From the NCBI GenBank assembly GCA_009835515.1, contig VXXH01000326.1:1-14156 (forward strand): a DNA stretch of 14,156 nt. The letters are read 5' to 3'. The notes under the pieces were generated by a model. It was not told the origin of the DNA. It saw only the letters and a list, made by a program, of their open reading frames with translations, and did no database searches. This document shows, in pieces, positions 1-7,828 of the stretch. Numbering within the stretch: position 1 is the stretch's first letter; each line of letters opens with the position of its first letter. This stretch comes from Candidatus Poribacteria bacterium. GTDB taxonomy: Bacteria > Poribacteria > WGA-4E > WGA-3G. Made by a program: the position numbers and the translations under genes.

Positions 1-96
1 GTTCAGAATGGCACCGAATTTGCTACCGTAATATTAAGGCAAAATTTGTCTTTCTTTTACATTACAACTTCATAACAACAATACAGAAGGAACATA

Positions 97-1107
97 ATGA
101 CAACGACACCAAACACTGACACAATGCATGCCGACGATGTCGCTGCAATTGACGAACTGCGTAACGTCTACGACCAACTAAAACAAACACTTGCTAAGAT
201 CATCGTCGGTCAGGAGCAAGTTATCGAACACTTAGCGATCTGTCTGTTTTCGCAAGGACACGCACTCTTGATGGGTGTTCCGGGCTTGGCGAAAACGCTG
301 TTAGTAAGCCGCTTCGCTGAGACGATGGCATTGCAGTTCAGCCGAATCCAGTTCACACCCGATCTAATGCCGATGGACATCACCGGAACCGACATCCTTC
401 AGGAGGTACCTGGCGGTAGGCGGGAGTTCGAATTCGTAAAGGGCCCCCTGTTTGCCAATCTCATTCTGGCGGACGAGATTAACCGTGCCCCCTCAAAAAC
501 ACAAGCCGCAATGCTTGAGGCGATGCAGGAATACAAAATCACGGTCATCGGCAGAACATACCAACTGACACCGCCGTTCTTCGTATTGGCGACCCAGAAC
601 CCCATAGAACAGGAAGGGACGTATCCGTTGCCGGAAGCGCAACTGGACCGTTTCATGTTCAGGATTGAAGTAGACTATCCGCAACGCGCTGAGGAGATAG
701 AGATTGCCCGTACCACAACCGGTGTAGCACTGCCCACACTTGAACACGTCCTGACAGGTGAACGAGTACTTGCCTTTCAAGACCTTGTGCGACGTGTGCC
801 CGTAGCAGAACATATCTACGAATTCGCTGTTGATTTAGTACGCAGCACCCGCCCAAAAAGTGAGGCATCACCTGACTGGCTGAAGCCGCTTGTTGCTTGG
901 GGTGCCGGTCCACGGGCAGTTCAATACTTGATCTTAGGGGCGAAGGCACGTGCAGCACTTAGCGGCAGCTACATGGCGCGACTTGAGGATGTCGTCGCAG
1001 TGGCAGATCCAGTGCTGACGCATCGCGTCATTACATCGTTCGCGGCAGAATCCGAGAACATCACCAGCCAAGATATCGTCAACCGTCTCGTTGAAGAGCA
1101 TTCATAA
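97..1107 (+). CDS. moxR: MoxR-family AAA+ ATPase
   Basis: This is a 336-residue MoxR-type AAA+ ATPase, the usual length for the family. Seen directly: a Walker A motif GVPGLAKT at residues 60-67, Walker B LILADE at 122-127 followed by the family's INRAPSKTQAAMLEAMQE stretch, a sensor-1 ATQNP at 165-169, and the arginine-containing PEAQLDRF at 179-186. A C-terminal helical lid follows. No membrane segment or signal peptide is visible, so it is cytoplasmic. MoxR ATPases are known to act as ATP-driven chaperones or remodellers of VWA-domain partners. Here the likely partners are the DUF58 and VWA proteins encoded next. The start is supported by AGAAGGA at 85-91, five bases before the ATG. The 96 bases upstream show no convincing promoter. 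The family assignment is very secure; the substrate is unknown. Confidence 0.96.
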   Translation: MTTTPNTDTMHADDVAAIDELRNVYDQLKQTLAKIIVGQEQVIEHLAICLFSQGHALLMGVPGLAKTLLVSRFAETMALQFSRIQFTPDLMPMDITGTDILQEVPGGRREFEFVKGPLFANLILADEINRAPSKTQAAMLEAMQEYKITVIGRTYQLTPPFFVLATQNPIEQEGTYPLPEAQLDRFMFRIEVDYPQRAEEIEIARTTTGVALPTLEHVLTGERVLAFQDLVRRVPVAEHIYEFAVDLVRSTRPKSEASPDWLKPLVAWGAGPRAVQYLILGAKARAALSGSYMARLEDVVAVADPVLTHRVITSFAAESENITSQDIVNRLVEEHS

Positions 1108-1147
1108 ATATTAGGTTTCTGCTCCGATGTGTCCGATGTCCAAATCG

Positions 1148-1171
1148 GGTTTCTGGTAAACGCCAGAAACC
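1148..1171. repeat. Perfect 9-bp inverted repeat (hairpin) between moxR and the DUF58 gene
   Basis: GGTTTCTGG (1148-1156) and CCAGAAACC (1163-1171) are perfectly complementary across a 6-base loop. A second GGTTTCTG lies at 1114-1121, so the right arm has two possible left partners. The hairpin is not followed by a T-run, so it is not a classical intrinsic terminator. It could be an mRNA-processing or attenuation element, or a dispersed intergenic repeat. The same 154-base gap has a direct repeat TCCGATGT at 1123-1130 and 1132-1139. Confidence 0.6.
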
Positions 1172-1261
1172 AAGTCCCGTAATGAAATGAAGGGACGACT
1201 CGATGACAAGAATCGTTAAGTCACCAACCAACGAAACTTATCCGCAAGGTAATTTAAAATT

Positions 1262-2197
1262 ATGGCATTGCAACTCAAACGGGATTACCTCAACCAGAAG
1301 GTACTGGAACGTCTCTCCACGCTTCAATTGCACGCCCGACTCCCCATGGTAGGAAATGTATCCGGTAAACATCGGAGCCCCATTCGCGGTTCCAGTCTTG
1401 AGTTTGCCGAGTACCGTAAGTACGTCCCAGGCGACGACACACGTCGACTCGATTGGCGTGCCTATGCCCGCAATGATCGCTACTACATCAAGGAGTTTGA
1501 AGCCGATACGAACCTACGGATGTGCTTAATCGTTGATACCAGCGGTTCAATGGATTTCGCATACAACGGAAACCCCACAGGAACCGGCGGGGAACCCGGT
1601 TTGAGTAAACTTGACTACGCACGTCGGGTGGCAGGCACCTTAGCCTATATAGCCGCCCTACAAGGTGATGCCGTTGGACTCTACTGTGCAGGCGAAGCAT
1701 TTCACATAGAAATTCCGCCAAAGCGGAGTGCTACGCATCTTAGCGTTGTCCTTGATGAATTAGGAACAATGGAGGCATCAGGCGAAACCGGGTTGGCTGA
1801 CATTCTCCACGAAACCGCCGAACGTATCCCACAGAGAGCACTCATCGTCGTTATTTCAGATCTATTCATGGAACCCGAAACGGTGCGGAATTGTTTTGAA
1901 CACCTGCGGTTCCGTAAACACGATGTCGCTGTATTTCATCTCATGGAGCAGAACGAACTCGATTTTGAGTTCGATCGCCCAATGCGATTCGCTGATATGG
2001 AAGGTGGAGAACCTATACTTGCAGATCCGACCGTCATCGGTGCGCAGTACCGACGCGCAATGGAAATATACCTTGCGAGTATGGACGAAGTGATTCGCGG
2101 CACCGAGGTTGACTATCACCGTATCTGTATACACGAAAACTACGGGGATGTATTGGCACGATTCTTATTGGGACGGACACCCAAAAGACAGAAGTGA
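1262..2197 (+). CDS. DUF58 family protein with VWA-like MIDAS motif
   Basis: This is a 311-residue DUF58 protein of typical family length. The diagnostic stretch is at residues 35-70: GKHRSPIRGSSLEFAEYR, then KYVPGDDTRRLDWRAYAR. It is followed by the metal-site motif DTSGS at 92-96 inside a hydrophobic strand (CLIVDTSGSM). A second strand (ALIVVISDLF, near residue 200) matches the later acidic strand of a von Willebrand A fold. No membrane segment or signal is visible, so it is probably cytoplasmic or peripheral. DUF58 genes directly follow moxR in many bacteria and are thought to be partners of the ATPase; the molecular role is not established. It lies 154 bases after moxR and its ribosome site is weak (AAGGT at 1246-1250, 11 bases before the ATG). 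The start fits the conserved N-terminus. There is no sign of truncation. Confidence 0.93.
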   Translation: MALQLKRDYLNQKVLERLSTLQLHARLPMVGNVSGKHRSPIRGSSLEFAEYRKYVPGDDTRRLDWRAYARNDRYYIKEFEADTNLRMCLIVDTSGSMDFAYNGNPTGTGGEPGLSKLDYARRVAGTLAYIAALQGDAVGLYCAGEAFHIEIPPKRSATHLSVVLDELGTMEASGETGLADILHETAERIPQRALIVVISDLFMEPETVRNCFEHLRFRKHDVAVFHLMEQNELDFEFDRPMRFADMEGGEPILADPTVIGAQYRRAMEIYLASMDEVIRGTEVDYHRICIHENYGDVLARFLLGRTPKRQK

Positions 2198-2248
2198 GGA
2201 ATAGTTGTCAGTACGATTTTCTCTCACTGCGAGGCATGAAAAAATCTT

Positions 2249-2348
2249 TCAGTTTTCAGTGGTTGTCAGTTAACAGTACTCAGTTTTCAGTTAAGAGGAC
2301 TCTTGTAACTGACAACTGATAACTGATAACTGATAACTGATAACTAAT
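2249..2348. repeat. About 100-bp imperfect palindrome of 7-bp AACTGAT repeats
   Basis: The right half has six tandem heptamers of the AACTGAT type at 2307-2348 (AACTGAC, four AACTGAT, AACTAAT). The left half (2249-2297) carries the reverse-complement units, TCAGTT-type. The centre is an AAGAG/CTCTT hairpin (2293-2297 with 2300-2304) and a 2-base loop. Next to it AGTTTTCAGTTA (2282-2293) pairs with TAACTGACAACT (2306-2317) at 11 of 12 positions after a 1-base offset. The element ends 7 bases before the next start codon and fills the space where a Shine-Dalgarno site would lie. Similar short tandem heptamers are known as intergenic repeats in some cyanobacterial and other environmental genomes. 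Confidence 0.85.
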
Positions 2349-2355
2349 AAAAATT

Positions 2356-4377
2356 ATGAGTTTTTTACAACCGTTAGCATTAATCGCGCTTCCGTTGATG
2401 GCACTGCCGATCATCATCCATTTAATCAATCAGCAGCGGCACCGGACGATCCCTTGGGCAGCGATGATGTTCCTCATGAGTGCAAAGCGCATGAGCAGAG
2501 GCATGGCACGTCTCCGGCATCTTCTTATCCTACTGATGCGCGTCCTTGCCATCGGGGCTTTGATTTTCGCCATTAGCCGACCACTGTCCGGCGGATGGTT
2601 AGGAAGCATCGGATTCAGTCAGCCTGATGCCACACTGATTCTCCTCGATCGTTCCGCCAGTATGGAAATGCAAGACCTACAGGCGGGTGAGTCAAAAAGA
2701 TCCACGGCACTGAAAAGACTCGCACAATTGCTGGAGCAAGGTGATTACGGAACACATCTACTTCTGATTGATAGTGCCAGCGGTCAGATGCAGGAAGTGG
2801 ATTCACCGAAGGCTCTATTGAACCTACCTATGACCGGCGCGAGTGCCACCAGCGCGAATATCCCAAGTATGCTTGAAACGGCGTTAGCCTATCTCAAAGC
2901 AAACGAGTCCGGACGCGCTGAAATATGGATCTGTTCAGACCTGAACGAAAACGATTGGGATATTCACAGCGGGCGTTGGAACGCGATACGCGAGGCGTTT
3001 GCCCAGTTAGAGGGTGTGCACCACTTCTTACTGGCATACACCGATCCACCTTCTGGAAACTTGTCAGTGAGAGTGGAAAACGTCCAGCGATGGAAACGTG
3101 GCAATGATGCAGAACTCATTCTTGATGTGATGGTTCGCACGGGCGGTGACAGCAGCGGCACGCGACGCGTACCGATTGAGTTTGAAGTCAACAATGTACA
3201 GTCTGTGGTTGAAATGGAACTCGACACACTCGGTGCCTCTTTACAAGGACACCGTATCCCTATTGATGCCAAACTCAGCTCAGGTTGGGGGTCCGTGAGC
3301 CTACCGGGCGATGCGAACCCCTTGGACAACCGGTTTTTCTTTGTCTTTTCAGAACCGCCAGTACGAAAAGCAGTTGTCGTCAGTGATGATAAAAGGATCG
3401 GCGAAGCGTTCCGTCGGGCACTCGCTGTTCCGCTGGATGCCCGACTACAACACCATGCAGATGTGATTCCCGTGAACCGAGTCGCGGAAATCGACTGGGA
3501 AAATACCGGATTGCTGATTTGGCAAGGCGCATTACCGAGTGGGTTGGTAGCGGAACAGATTGCGCATTTCGTCAACAGCGGACGTGTGGCTATGTTCTTT
3601 CCACCAGCGCACCACGCTGGGGATCAACTGTTCAATTCACACTGGGGCGACTGGCAGTCCTCTGATCCTGGACAGGTTTCCAAAGTCGCATGGTGGCGCG
3701 GCGATGCCGATCTACTGGCACATGTCGAGAGCGGAGATGCCTTGCCTTTGAACGGACTCCGCACTTATCGCTACCGAACCCTTGAGGGGACTGGAACGCC
3801 ATTGGCAAGGTTTGACAACGATGCCCCCCTACTAACCCGTGTGTCTACTGATCACGGCGCAATCTATTTTTGCAGCACGCTGCCTACAGCACAATTCTCT
3901 TCCCTCGAACGCGACGGTATAGTGTTTTATGTCATGCTACAGCGGGCGTTGACTGAAGGGTGTCTCGCATTGGCTGCCGCGGCACAACGCGACGCTGGCG
4001 TTGGTGTGCTGGCAGACCGAGATCAGTGGAAATCAGTGGTTTCTGCAGAGAACACAGCATCCCTCTCACAGCGTGAACTGCACGCCGGTGTCTACCGTGA
4101 AGATGAATATTGGGTAGCCGTGAACCGCAGCCAAGCTGAGGACAATGCCAAGGTCTCGCCTGTTGAAACGGTGGATGCCCTCTTCGATGGACTGTCGTAT
4201 CGAAGAATTGATGTTGATGTTGGGGACACATCTGCCTTAGCGAGTGAACTCTGGCGTATCTTCCTCATTGCAATGGCATTAGCACTCATTTTGGAGGCAG
4301 TGCTGAGTTTGCCAAGCAGGAAAACGGAAGCCACCCCTTTAATTGACCTCACAGTTGCAGACGGAAGCACGGAGTAG
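2356..4377 (+). CDS. BatA-like membrane-anchored VWA-domain protein
   Basis: This 673-residue protein opens with the BatA/aerotolerance-regulator N-terminal domain. Membrane helix 1 is at residues 4-24 and ends in the hallmark PIIIHLINQQRHR; helix 2 is at about 56-74. A VWA-like domain follows, with an intact MIDAS (LLDRSASM, 96-103; D98, S100, S102) and the acidic strand ICSD ending at D195. The middle (about 375-420) resembles the amidotransferase-like fold often found in such proteins (LLIWQGALPS, then GRVAMFFPP). A last membrane helix lies at about 635-652. The VWA and middle domains are therefore probably outside the cytoplasm, with both ends anchored. The family is linked to MoxR ATPases, and the role in stress tolerance or envelope maintenance is inferred from that. 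The start fits the family N-terminus, although no Shine-Dalgarno site is visible because a palindromic repeat ends 7 bases upstream. Confidence 0.92.
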   Translation: MSFLQPLALIALPLMALPIIIHLINQQRHRTIPWAAMMFLMSAKRMSRGMARLRHLLILLMRVLAIGALIFAISRPLSGGWLGSIGFSQPDATLILLDRSASMEMQDLQAGESKRSTALKRLAQLLEQGDYGTHLLLIDSASGQMQEVDSPKALLNLPMTGASATSANIPSMLETALAYLKANESGRAEIWICSDLNENDWDIHSGRWNAIREAFAQLEGVHHFLLAYTDPPSGNLSVRVENVQRWKRGNDAELILDVMVRTGGDSSGTRRVPIEFEVNNVQSVVEMELDTLGASLQGHRIPIDAKLSSGWGSVSLPGDANPLDNRFFFVFSEPPVRKAVVVSDDKRIGEAFRRALAVPLDARLQHHADVIPVNRVAEIDWENTGLLIWQGALPSGLVAEQIAHFVNSGRVAMFFPPAHHAGDQLFNSHWGDWQSSDPGQVSKVAWWRGDADLLAHVESGDALPLNGLRTYRYRTLEGTGTPLARFDNDAPLLTRVSTDHGAIYFCSTLPTAQFSSLERDGIVFYVMLQRALTEGCLALAAAAQRDAGVGVLADRDQWKSVVSAENTASLSQRELHAGVYREDEYWVAVNRSQAEDNAKVSPVETVDALFDGLSYRRIDVDVGDTSALASELWRIFLIAMALALILEAVLSLPSRKTEATPLIDLTVADGSTE

Positions 4378-4381
4378 CAAT

Positions 4382-4450
4382 TGGCGATCGGCTATGAGCC
4401 AGGTGTTAACCGCTTTATTGAAAAATATCAGAACCGATAGCCGATAGCCA
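4382..4450. repeat. Inverted repeat with 7-bp GCCGATA-type units
   Basis: TGGCGATCGGCTAT (4382-4395) pairs with ATAGCCGATAGCCA (4437-4450) at 13 of 14 positions, with a 41-base interior. The right arm is built of heptamers in register: ACCGATA (4433-4439), GCCGATA (4440-4446) and GCCAGAA (4447-4453). These are a diverged form of the repeat family seen before the neighbouring genes. The element fills most of the 87-base gap and ends just before the ribosome site AAAGGA (4453-4458) of the next gene. No T-run follows. Confidence 0.75.
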
Positions 4451-4464
4451 GAAAAGGAAAAAAA

Positions 4465-6672
4465 ATGCAAGAACAACAGGGAAGCCTCGAATTTCTCTCA
4501 AGCAGCTCCATCATGGCCTTGGGACTGTTTATCGTGGCTGTGACCGGTGTCCTGTGCTGGTTGGCATGGCATCGTAGCGGTTATCGTATGCAAACCGGGT
4601 GGCTTGAGTTGCTGCGTTTTGTACTGGTCTGCTTAGTGGTCACCACACTAAATCAACCCGAATGGTTGAAGATACAACCACCAGATCGACGTTCAACGCT
4701 CGCGGTACTCTGGGATCAATCTAAAAGCATGGAAACGCGGGATGTCTTTGACGATCAAGACCTCTCCGGCGAACGCAAGAGCCGCGCCGAGACAATTCAA
4801 CCGCTGATGTCCGAGGCAGTCTGGAAACCGTCGGATACGACTGATCTTAACGTGGTGTTCGAGCCATTCTCTTCACAGTTGGACCCTGCAGAAGAAGCAA
4901 CAGATTTGAATGCTGGACTGTCACACGTGCTCGACAACCACGCAAATCTTCGCGGCGTGGTGCTTCTATCGGACGGCGATTGGAATGTCGGTAACTCCCC
5001 CGTGGAGGCGGCCACACGGTTTCGGATGAAAGGGATTCCCGTCTTTGCAGTAGGGGTCGGCAGTAAGGTACCACTACCGGATCTTGAGTTAGTCAGGATG
5101 GACGCGCCGACTTTTGGGGTAACAAATAAGCAGCTTCGCATTCCGTTTGTTGTCCGCAGCACTTTGGGACAGGACCGGGATGTGAGTGTTACACTCAGCG
5201 TCAATAACGAGGCAAAGGTTACCAAGGTTGTCGGTGTCCCTGCCATGAGTCAGGCGCAAGATAATATCGTCTGGACACCCCCAGCGACAGAGAATTACAC
5301 GTTAAATCTCCGTATCGCACAGGATGCCGAGGAATTGATCCCCGAAAATAATGAGATATCCGCACCGATATCAATACGTGAGGAACAATTGAGAGTCCTT
5401 GTCATCGAATCGTTTCCGCGGTGGGAGTACCGATACCTACGGAATGCTTTAGAGCGGGATCAAGGCGTTGAAGTAACATGCCTTCTTTTTCATCCTGAGT
5501 TGCCACAAGTCGGCGGCGGTCGCACTTATATTAAACGTTTTCCTGACGCGAGGGAACTCAGTCGTTATGACGTAGTGTTCCTTGGCGATGTCGGTGTGAA
5601 AGAAGACCAATTAACGACTGAACAAGCACGGGAATTACGGAAGTTAGTCAGTGCCCAAGCTTCAGGGATCGTCTTTATGCCGGGACGCTCAGGATCTCAC
5701 GATACGTTAATTCCCGGTCCGCTTGACGACCTCTATCCCGTGATTTTGGACCCAGCGACACCTCAAGGTGTCGGCTCGAATATACAGGGATATTTCGCAC
5801 TCACCGCGTCAGGGCAGCGAAGTTTGCTAACACGTCTTGGAGATACCGACCAAGACAACGGCGAAGTATGGCGCAAGCTGCCAGGATTTTTCTGGTATAC
5901 CGGAGTCAAGCGAACCAAGGCTGGCACTGAGACACTGGCAGTGCACGACCAAGTCTCGACTGCTTCCGGACGCGTACCATTAATCGTGACCAAGACCTAC
6001 GGCACCGGTAAAGTCCTTTTTATGGGAACAGACAGTGCTTGGCGTTGGCGGCACGGTGTTGAGGATAAATACCACTACCGCTTCTGGAGTCAAGTCGCGC
6101 GGTGGATGGCATATCGACGACAGATGGCACAAAGCGAAGCAATACGCTTGTTTTATTCACCTGACCGACCCAACGTTGATGACGTGTTGACGTTGAATGC
6201 CAACGCTATTGACAATGTAGGGGGTCCTTTAGATAGGGGCTCAGTTGTTGTGCAAGCGATTTCGCCATCGGGCAAAACGCAGACAATTCGACTTCAACCG
6301 GGCACAGAGGATCTGGCGGGCTTATTCGTCGGTTCGTTTGTGCCGAAAGAACCCGGTAACTATCGCCTCATTGCAAGTAGCAGTGAAACCGGTGCCTCTG
6401 TTCAGACGGATCTATCGGTGCAAGGCTTAAATCGTGAACAACAAGGACGTTTGGCGCGGTTTGATGTATTAGACGAGATCGCTAAGATTACCGAGGGTAA
6501 GTTGGTCCCCGTTTCCGAAGTGCCGAATCTATTGGAGCATCTCGCAGCTTTGCCGGAGCCAGCACCGACTGTCCACCGGACGCGGCTCTGGGCGCACCCT
6601 ATCTGGGCGGGCGTTTTAGTCTTTCTACTTGGGGCGTTCTGGGTCACAAGAAAAATGAACGGTGCAGTGTAA
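4465..6672 (+). CDS. Membrane VWA protein with glutamine-amidotransferase-like domain
   Basis: This 735-residue protein has two N-terminal membrane helices (about 17-36 and 46-62). A VWA-like domain follows, with MIDAS motif DQSKS at 84-88 and the later strand VVLLSDGDWN at 165-174. A beta-sandwich region is next, then an amidotransferase-like domain. Two conserved signatures mark that domain: SFPRWEYRYLRNAL (316-329) and the GTGKVLFMGTDSAW stretch with R527 and a following WRH...YRFW block (513-541). A C-terminal helix lies at about 710-728. No catalytic Cys-His-Glu triad is evident, so enzyme activity is unlikely and a structural or ligand-binding role is inferred. In related gene clusters such proteins sit beside the BatA-like protein, and the two probably form one membrane assembly worked on by MoxR. 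The start is well supported by AAAGGA at 4453-4458, six bases upstream. Confidence 0.9.
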   Translation: MQEQQGSLEFLSSSSIMALGLFIVAVTGVLCWLAWHRSGYRMQTGWLELLRFVLVCLVVTTLNQPEWLKIQPPDRRSTLAVLWDQSKSMETRDVFDDQDLSGERKSRAETIQPLMSEAVWKPSDTTDLNVVFEPFSSQLDPAEEATDLNAGLSHVLDNHANLRGVVLLSDGDWNVGNSPVEAATRFRMKGIPVFAVGVGSKVPLPDLELVRMDAPTFGVTNKQLRIPFVVRSTLGQDRDVSVTLSVNNEAKVTKVVGVPAMSQAQDNIVWTPPATENYTLNLRIAQDAEELIPENNEISAPISIREEQLRVLVIESFPRWEYRYLRNALERDQGVEVTCLLFHPELPQVGGGRTYIKRFPDARELSRYDVVFLGDVGVKEDQLTTEQARELRKLVSAQASGIVFMPGRSGSHDTLIPGPLDDLYPVILDPATPQGVGSNIQGYFALTASGQRSLLTRLGDTDQDNGEVWRKLPGFFWYTGVKRTKAGTETLAVHDQVSTASGRVPLIVTKTYGTGKVLFMGTDSAWRWRHGVEDKYHYRFWSQVARWMAYRRQMAQSEAIRLFYSPDRPNVDDVLTLNANAIDNVGGPLDRGSVVVQAISPSGKTQTIRLQPGTEDLAGLFVGSFVPKEPGNYRLIASSSETGASVQTDLSVQGLNREQQGRLARFDVLDEIAKITEGKLVPVSEVPNLLEHLAALPEPAPTVHRTRLWAHPIWAGVLVFLLGAFWVTRKMNGAV

Positions 6673-6693
6673 TAGAGCTGATCTAAAAGCCAA

Positions 6694-6729
6694 TAGACAC
6701 GTTCAATCAAACATGGTATAATATACCAT
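6694..6729 (+). promoter_or_regulatory. Sigma70-like promoter with -10 box inside a 17-bp palindrome
   Basis: TAGACA (6694-6699, 5 of 6 to the -35 consensus) is followed after exactly 17 bases by a perfect TATAAT (6717-6722). The -10 box lies inside the odd palindrome ATGGTATA-A-TATACCAT (6713-6729), 8 of 8 base pairs. Transcription would start near 6729, about 70 bases before the oxidoreductase gene at 6801. A palindrome over the -10 box is the usual layout for a repressor operator; the identity of the repressor is unknown. This is the strongest promoter-like site I see in the window. No transcription data are available here. Confidence 0.7.
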
Positions 6730-6753
6730 CTAAGGAGTGAATACGGGAACCAA

Positions 6754-6774
6754 ACCGATAACCAATAGCCGGAG
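6754..6774 (+). repeat. Short run of ACCGATA-type heptamers before the oxidoreductase gene
   Basis: Three units in 7-base register, ACCGATA (6754-6760), ACCAATA (6761-6767) and GCCGGAG (6768-6774), resemble the right arm of the repeat at 4433-4453 and the end of the repeat at 7829-7891. Taken alone the match is short. It is listed because the same family precedes three neighbouring genes. Confidence 0.45.
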
Positions 6775-6800
6775 TAAGAAAGCGACAGAAGGAATTTATA

Positions 6801-7802
6801 ATGCCTAATAACTATAAAGTTGCAATAGTCGGTTGCGGTGGAATTTCTCACATGCACGCTGGATGGTATGTAAAGGAACCGAGAGCAACACTCACAGCGA
6901 TTGCCGACATCGACCAAGAACGCATTAAAGCCTATGGCGAGCAGTACGGCGTTGAAAAGCAGTATACCGATTACATTGAGATGCTCGAAACAGAAGATAT
7001 TGATATTGTTTCGGTGTGTACGCGCCCGAAATTGCACGCACCGGTCGTGATTGAAGTCGCAAAACGGGGCGTGAAAGCGATTCTTTCTGAAAAACCGATG
7101 GCGGAAAATCTCGGACAGGCGAAAGAGATGCTTGAGACGTGTTCACAGCACGGTGTGAAATTAGCGATTGACCATCAAGTCCGGTTTTCTGCGCCGTATG
7201 CCGCCGCAAAACAGATGATTGCCGACGGTCAGATTGGTGAACTCTTCCGAATTCACGGCATCTGTGGCGGCGGCGACCTGAAAGACAACGCCACACATAC
7301 CGTTGACCTGATGCGATTTATTTACGGCGACCATCCCGTCAGTTGGGTGATAGGTCAAATCGAACGGATCGGCACACCGACCAAATATGATCTGCACTCC
7401 GAGAATTTCGCGATCGGGTATTTCAAATTTGAAAGCAATGTACGGGGTATCATTGAATCAGGTAACGATACTGCCCCCGGTTATCACCATATCTACTGCT
7501 ATGGGACAGAAGGCGAAATTGAACTGGCTGCGCCGAGTGGACCTGGACTCCGTATCCGCAACCAGCAATCCAATGGAGCATGGGTAACACCAGAATTGCC
7601 ATCGGAAACTGATCCCGTACAAGACATAATCGCAGCCATTGAGGAAAACCGAGAACACCGCTCAAGTGGTTTTCAAGGATACGCTTCCTTAGAACTTCTT
7701 ATGGCAATTTATGAATCGTCTCGGAAACGACAGCGGATTCATCTACCCCTTGAAGAGATGGAGTCGCCATTGACATTGATGGTTGATGACGGTTGGGTAT
7801 AA
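6801..7802 (+). CDS. Gfo/Idh/MocA-family NAD(P)-dependent oxidoreductase
   Basis: This is a 333-residue oxidoreductase of typical family length. The N-terminal Rossmann fold opens with VAIVGCGGISHMHA (glycine motif G11-x-G13-G14). The acidic strand end IADID near 34-38 is expected to contact the adenosine ribose. The family signature SEKPMA (96-101) contains the E-K-P triad at 97-99. THTVDLMRF near 165-173 supplies the H166/D169 pair expected at the active site. Members oxidise or isomerise sugars, inositols and related polyols; the substrate cannot be told from sequence. There is no signal peptide, so it is cytoplasmic. Its own promoter with a palindromic operator-like site lies upstream, and AGAAGGA (6787-6793) is 7 bases before the ATG. 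Its place between the MoxR/VWA genes and the DUF4175 gene is unusual and suggests insertion into an older cluster. The family call is secure. Confidence 0.95.
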   Translation: MPNNYKVAIVGCGGISHMHAGWYVKEPRATLTAIADIDQERIKAYGEQYGVEKQYTDYIEMLETEDIDIVSVCTRPKLHAPVVIEVAKRGVKAILSEKPMAENLGQAKEMLETCSQHGVKLAIDHQVRFSAPYAAAKQMIADGQIGELFRIHGICGGGDLKDNATHTVDLMRFIYGDHPVSWVIGQIERIGTPTKYDLHSENFAIGYFKFESNVRGIIESGNDTAPGYHHIYCYGTEGEIELAAPSGPGLRIRNQQSNGAWVTPELPSETDPVQDIIAAIEENREHRSSGFQGYASLELLMAIYESSRKRQRIHLPLEEMESPLTLMVDDGWV

Positions 7803-7807
7803 TTGCT

Positions 7808-7827
7808 GGCGGGGTTTGCACCCCGCC
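7808..7827. repeat. GC-rich 8-bp hairpin just after the oxidoreductase stop codon
   Basis: GGCGGGGT (7808-7815) and ACCCCGCC (7820-7827) are perfectly complementary with the loop TTGC. The hairpin starts 6 bases after the stop codon. No T-run follows, so it does not fit a classical intrinsic terminator. It could still pause or end transcription, protect the 3' end, or be a dispersed repeat joined to the heptamers that follow at once. Confidence 0.65.
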
Positions 7828-7828
7828 C

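Noticed and set aside
56..84. TTTACA at 56-61 as a -35 box for a moxR promoter.
   Set aside because: No acceptable -10 box lies 16-18 bases downstream, and the start of transcription would fall in the ribosome site.
1148..1171. Intrinsic terminator after moxR.
   Set aside because: The stem is good, but no T-run follows and the next gene belongs to the same functional module.
2249..2348. CRISPR-like array suggested by the short tandem repeats.
   Set aside because: The units are 7 bases, contiguous and without spacers, and the two halves are inverted relative to each other.
2964..3575. A 203-codon open frame on the - strand inside the BatA-like gene, and other long antisense frames in the large genes.
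   Set aside because: They are shadows of strongly coding + strand genes, with Ser/Arg-rich products, no ribosome sites and no recognisable domains.
6737..6808. A GTG-initiated 23-codon frame next to an AAGGAG, just downstream of the promoter at 6694-6722.
   Set aside because: The GTG overlaps the AAGGAG itself, so spacing is wrong for initiation, and the frame runs through the heptamer repeat. The real gene start at 6801 has a proper site.
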